A stretch of DNA of 20,191 bases from Mucidula mucida. Lineage: Eukaryota; Basidiomycota; Agaricomycetes; Agaricales; Physalacriaceae. The notes below the pieces were generated by a model. That model saw nothing but the letters and a program-made list of their open reading frames with translations, was not told the DNA's origin and searched no databases. The stretch covers positions 1 through 20,191 of the forward strand of contig JADNYV010000609.1 in the NCBI GenBank assembly GCA_015501055.1, in the 5' to 3' direction. The first letter of the stretch is position 1, and every line of letters starts with the position of its first letter. Positions 18,827-20,191 of this stretch are shown here, one piece after another. The position numbers were made by a program, and so were the translations under genes.

Positions 18827-20191
18827 TCAGAAGAACAGACCTACAAAACGCTGGAATACACCAGGCTTAACATTACTATCACTAGTCTCCAACCCCGCCG
18901 CCTTCCACACCTCCGCATCATACCCCCCACCAACATAAAACGCGCGCGCGCCGTAATGTCTCAACACACTCGTCGCGATACTCGCCGAATGTCCATCATA
19001 CGACAGCACCACCACATCACCATCCAGCGGCCTCGCATAGTCCTTCAAAACTTCATTCAGAACGGTCCACTGCCGAACGAGGACTCGGGTTCAAAAACGG
19101 ATAGGCTCCTTTGACGCGTTCAAATCCAAATTAACTGCGCGGACAACATGCGAATTGGCAAAGTCCGTGGAGTCGCGTAGGTCAAGGACGATCGTCGTGG
19201 TCTTGCCCGCACCAATTCGCGCGCGCACTCGAACGTTATCTTCCAGTCGATGCCGTACGGATAGAGATCCGCATCCAACAGCTCCGGGGCAGGACAGGCG
19301 GGAAGGCCGAAGGAGCCAACTTCGAGAAGTACTCTGAGATGTATAAAAACGGGAGGTCGCAGCAGATGAAAGCGCCTGCGAGCAAAGTGTTATTCATATC
19401 CAAACCAAGATCAACTTCACGTACAGCTCACAAACCCATCCGCACCCTTAGTGCATCTAGGCGTCCTTCGGTTTTCATTTTCTCAAGATACTGATAGAGT
19501 CCTTCAGTGCAAGCCCCGAACTCGGACCGCAAAGCAGGCCTTGCCGACACAGCTCCAGACTCTGCGCATATGAGTCGATGGAAGAGACGTGCTCCTCACA
19601 GTGATGACCTCCGCCATGGGAGGTCGACTGCCTGAATCAAATCAATAGTCGAGGTCCAGGCACCCTATCGCCAGAGCTGTAAAGACGCCAAGATTCACAA
19701 TATCCGGCCTAACAGAGCGAAGGTAAGTGCCTGTCCCGGTCATAGTCCTTCAACGAGATATATGAGGCAAGCCCTATGAGTTGAGCAAGTAAACAATACT
19801 TACCAGAAGTGCCTATAGCCGCAGCGAATACAGAAATACTCGGCAATTGTTCGATGAGTTGCGGTCCAGTCCAACGCATATGCGCCTCGCTGTTCTGTCC
19901 ACGCTATCAGCCTCTCATTATCGAGCGACGGACAATGAACATACAGCAAAGTTTGAGTACTGCCCCGGATTCCAATGATTCTCCTTCTTGCCATCTTCAA
20001 TAGCAGCGTAGATTCCGCCGAGAGGATCACTAGGCTCGACTTGCGCTGGGCCGCCAAATAGCTTCCTACAAGCAGCGTGAGACCTCGAACGGTGAGTAAT
20101 ACATGGCGTACACTTCTAAGCCCTAAAACCAAAGGTAAGCATCATTTAGCAAATCGGCAGTAGACTCACGAAAAACCGAAGCATCTGCAAC
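18827..20191 (-). pseudogene. second cysteine synthase-rhodanese gene, partial at the right edge and heavily frame-broken
   Basis: The C-terminal two thirds of a paralog of the 13785-15872 gene. The right end shows the end of exon 4 (LQMLRFF, donor at 20169). It is followed by the same 11-nt microexon (20122-20112), exon 6 (20065-19945, 121 nt) and exon 7 (19894-19804, 91 nt), both exactly the lengths in the intact copy. Recognisable parts are KLFGGPAQVEP, HMRWTGPQL, AAIGTSG, TMTGTG, SGDRVPGPR, CGPSSGLAL, AFICCDLPF, IVLDLRDSTDF and VVVLSYDGHSASIATSVLR. Frame is lost at least eight times after exon 7 by single-base-scale changes, for example near 19747, 19677, 19640, 19507, 19446, 19283, 19210 and 19110. 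The introns corresponding to introns 8 and 10 of the intact copy are missing exactly. The rhodanese loop has Ser (LSYDGHSA) where Cys is expected. The start lies beyond the window. Confidence 0.82.

Noticed and set aside
18940..18955. GC dinucleotide run (CGCGCGCGCG) as a regulatory or Z-DNA element
   Set aside because: It falls inside the rhodanese-coding part of the second cysteine synthase copy and encodes part of GARAFYVGG.

Overview
The window looks like nuclear DNA from a filamentous basidiomycete, most likely an Agaricomycete. Genes are split by many short introns (about 40-82 nt, mostly 46-58 nt) with GTRNGT-type donors, CTNAY-like branch sites and YAG acceptors. Gene density is moderate, and the protein families (cysteine synthase fused to rhodanese, 14-TM MFS exporter, F-box-like and STAND-like N-terminal domains, disordered orphan proteins) are typical of these fungi. 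There are no bacterial operons, rRNA, tRNA or CRISPR signals.

Layout. (1) 272-1672 (-): a two-exon, mostly disordered protein with an NLS-like basic patch and an acidic tail; a possible terminal exon of another gene lies left of it. (2) 1.7-4.7 kb: gene-poor, with a possible 98-aa two-exon protein (3043-3421, -) and a broken helical-bundle domain relic (3509-4054, -). (3) 4703-6910 (+): an intact, intronless 735-aa FGGY/xylulokinase-like protein whose usual active-site residues are replaced. (4) 7550-8578 (-): an intact 342-aa orphan with Ser/Asp runs, convergent with (3); a 47/50-bp tandem duplication lies between them. (5) 9.2-13.8 kb: poorly conserved spliced fragments. They comprise a possible small two-exon gene, a multi-exon helical-bundle (STAND/MLKL-NTD-like) gene or relic, a degraded F-box/LRR-like gene, and about 0.9 kb with no gene. 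(6) 13.8-20.2 kb (all -): a complete 11-exon cysteine synthase-rhodanese gene, a 15-exon DHA2-type MFS transporter with one apparent single-base frame break, and a second, heavily frame-broken copy of the cysteine synthase-rhodanese gene that runs off the right edge.

How the parts may relate. The most system-like unit is the right-hand one: two paralogous PLP-dependent cysteine synthase-rhodanese genes flanking one exporter on the same strand, with a CCG-N13-CGG dyad just upstream of the exporter start. This could be a small sulfur-metabolite or detoxification cluster (inference). In both paralogs the position of the rhodanese catalytic Cys holds Ser. The second copy keeps most intron positions, including an 11-nt microexon, but lacks two introns exactly and carries at least eight single-base-scale frame breaks. 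The other standout is the FGGY-family protein at 4.7 kb, which looks like a pseudoenzyme under selection. Splice models were assembled by hand from splice signals and reading frame, not from transcripts.
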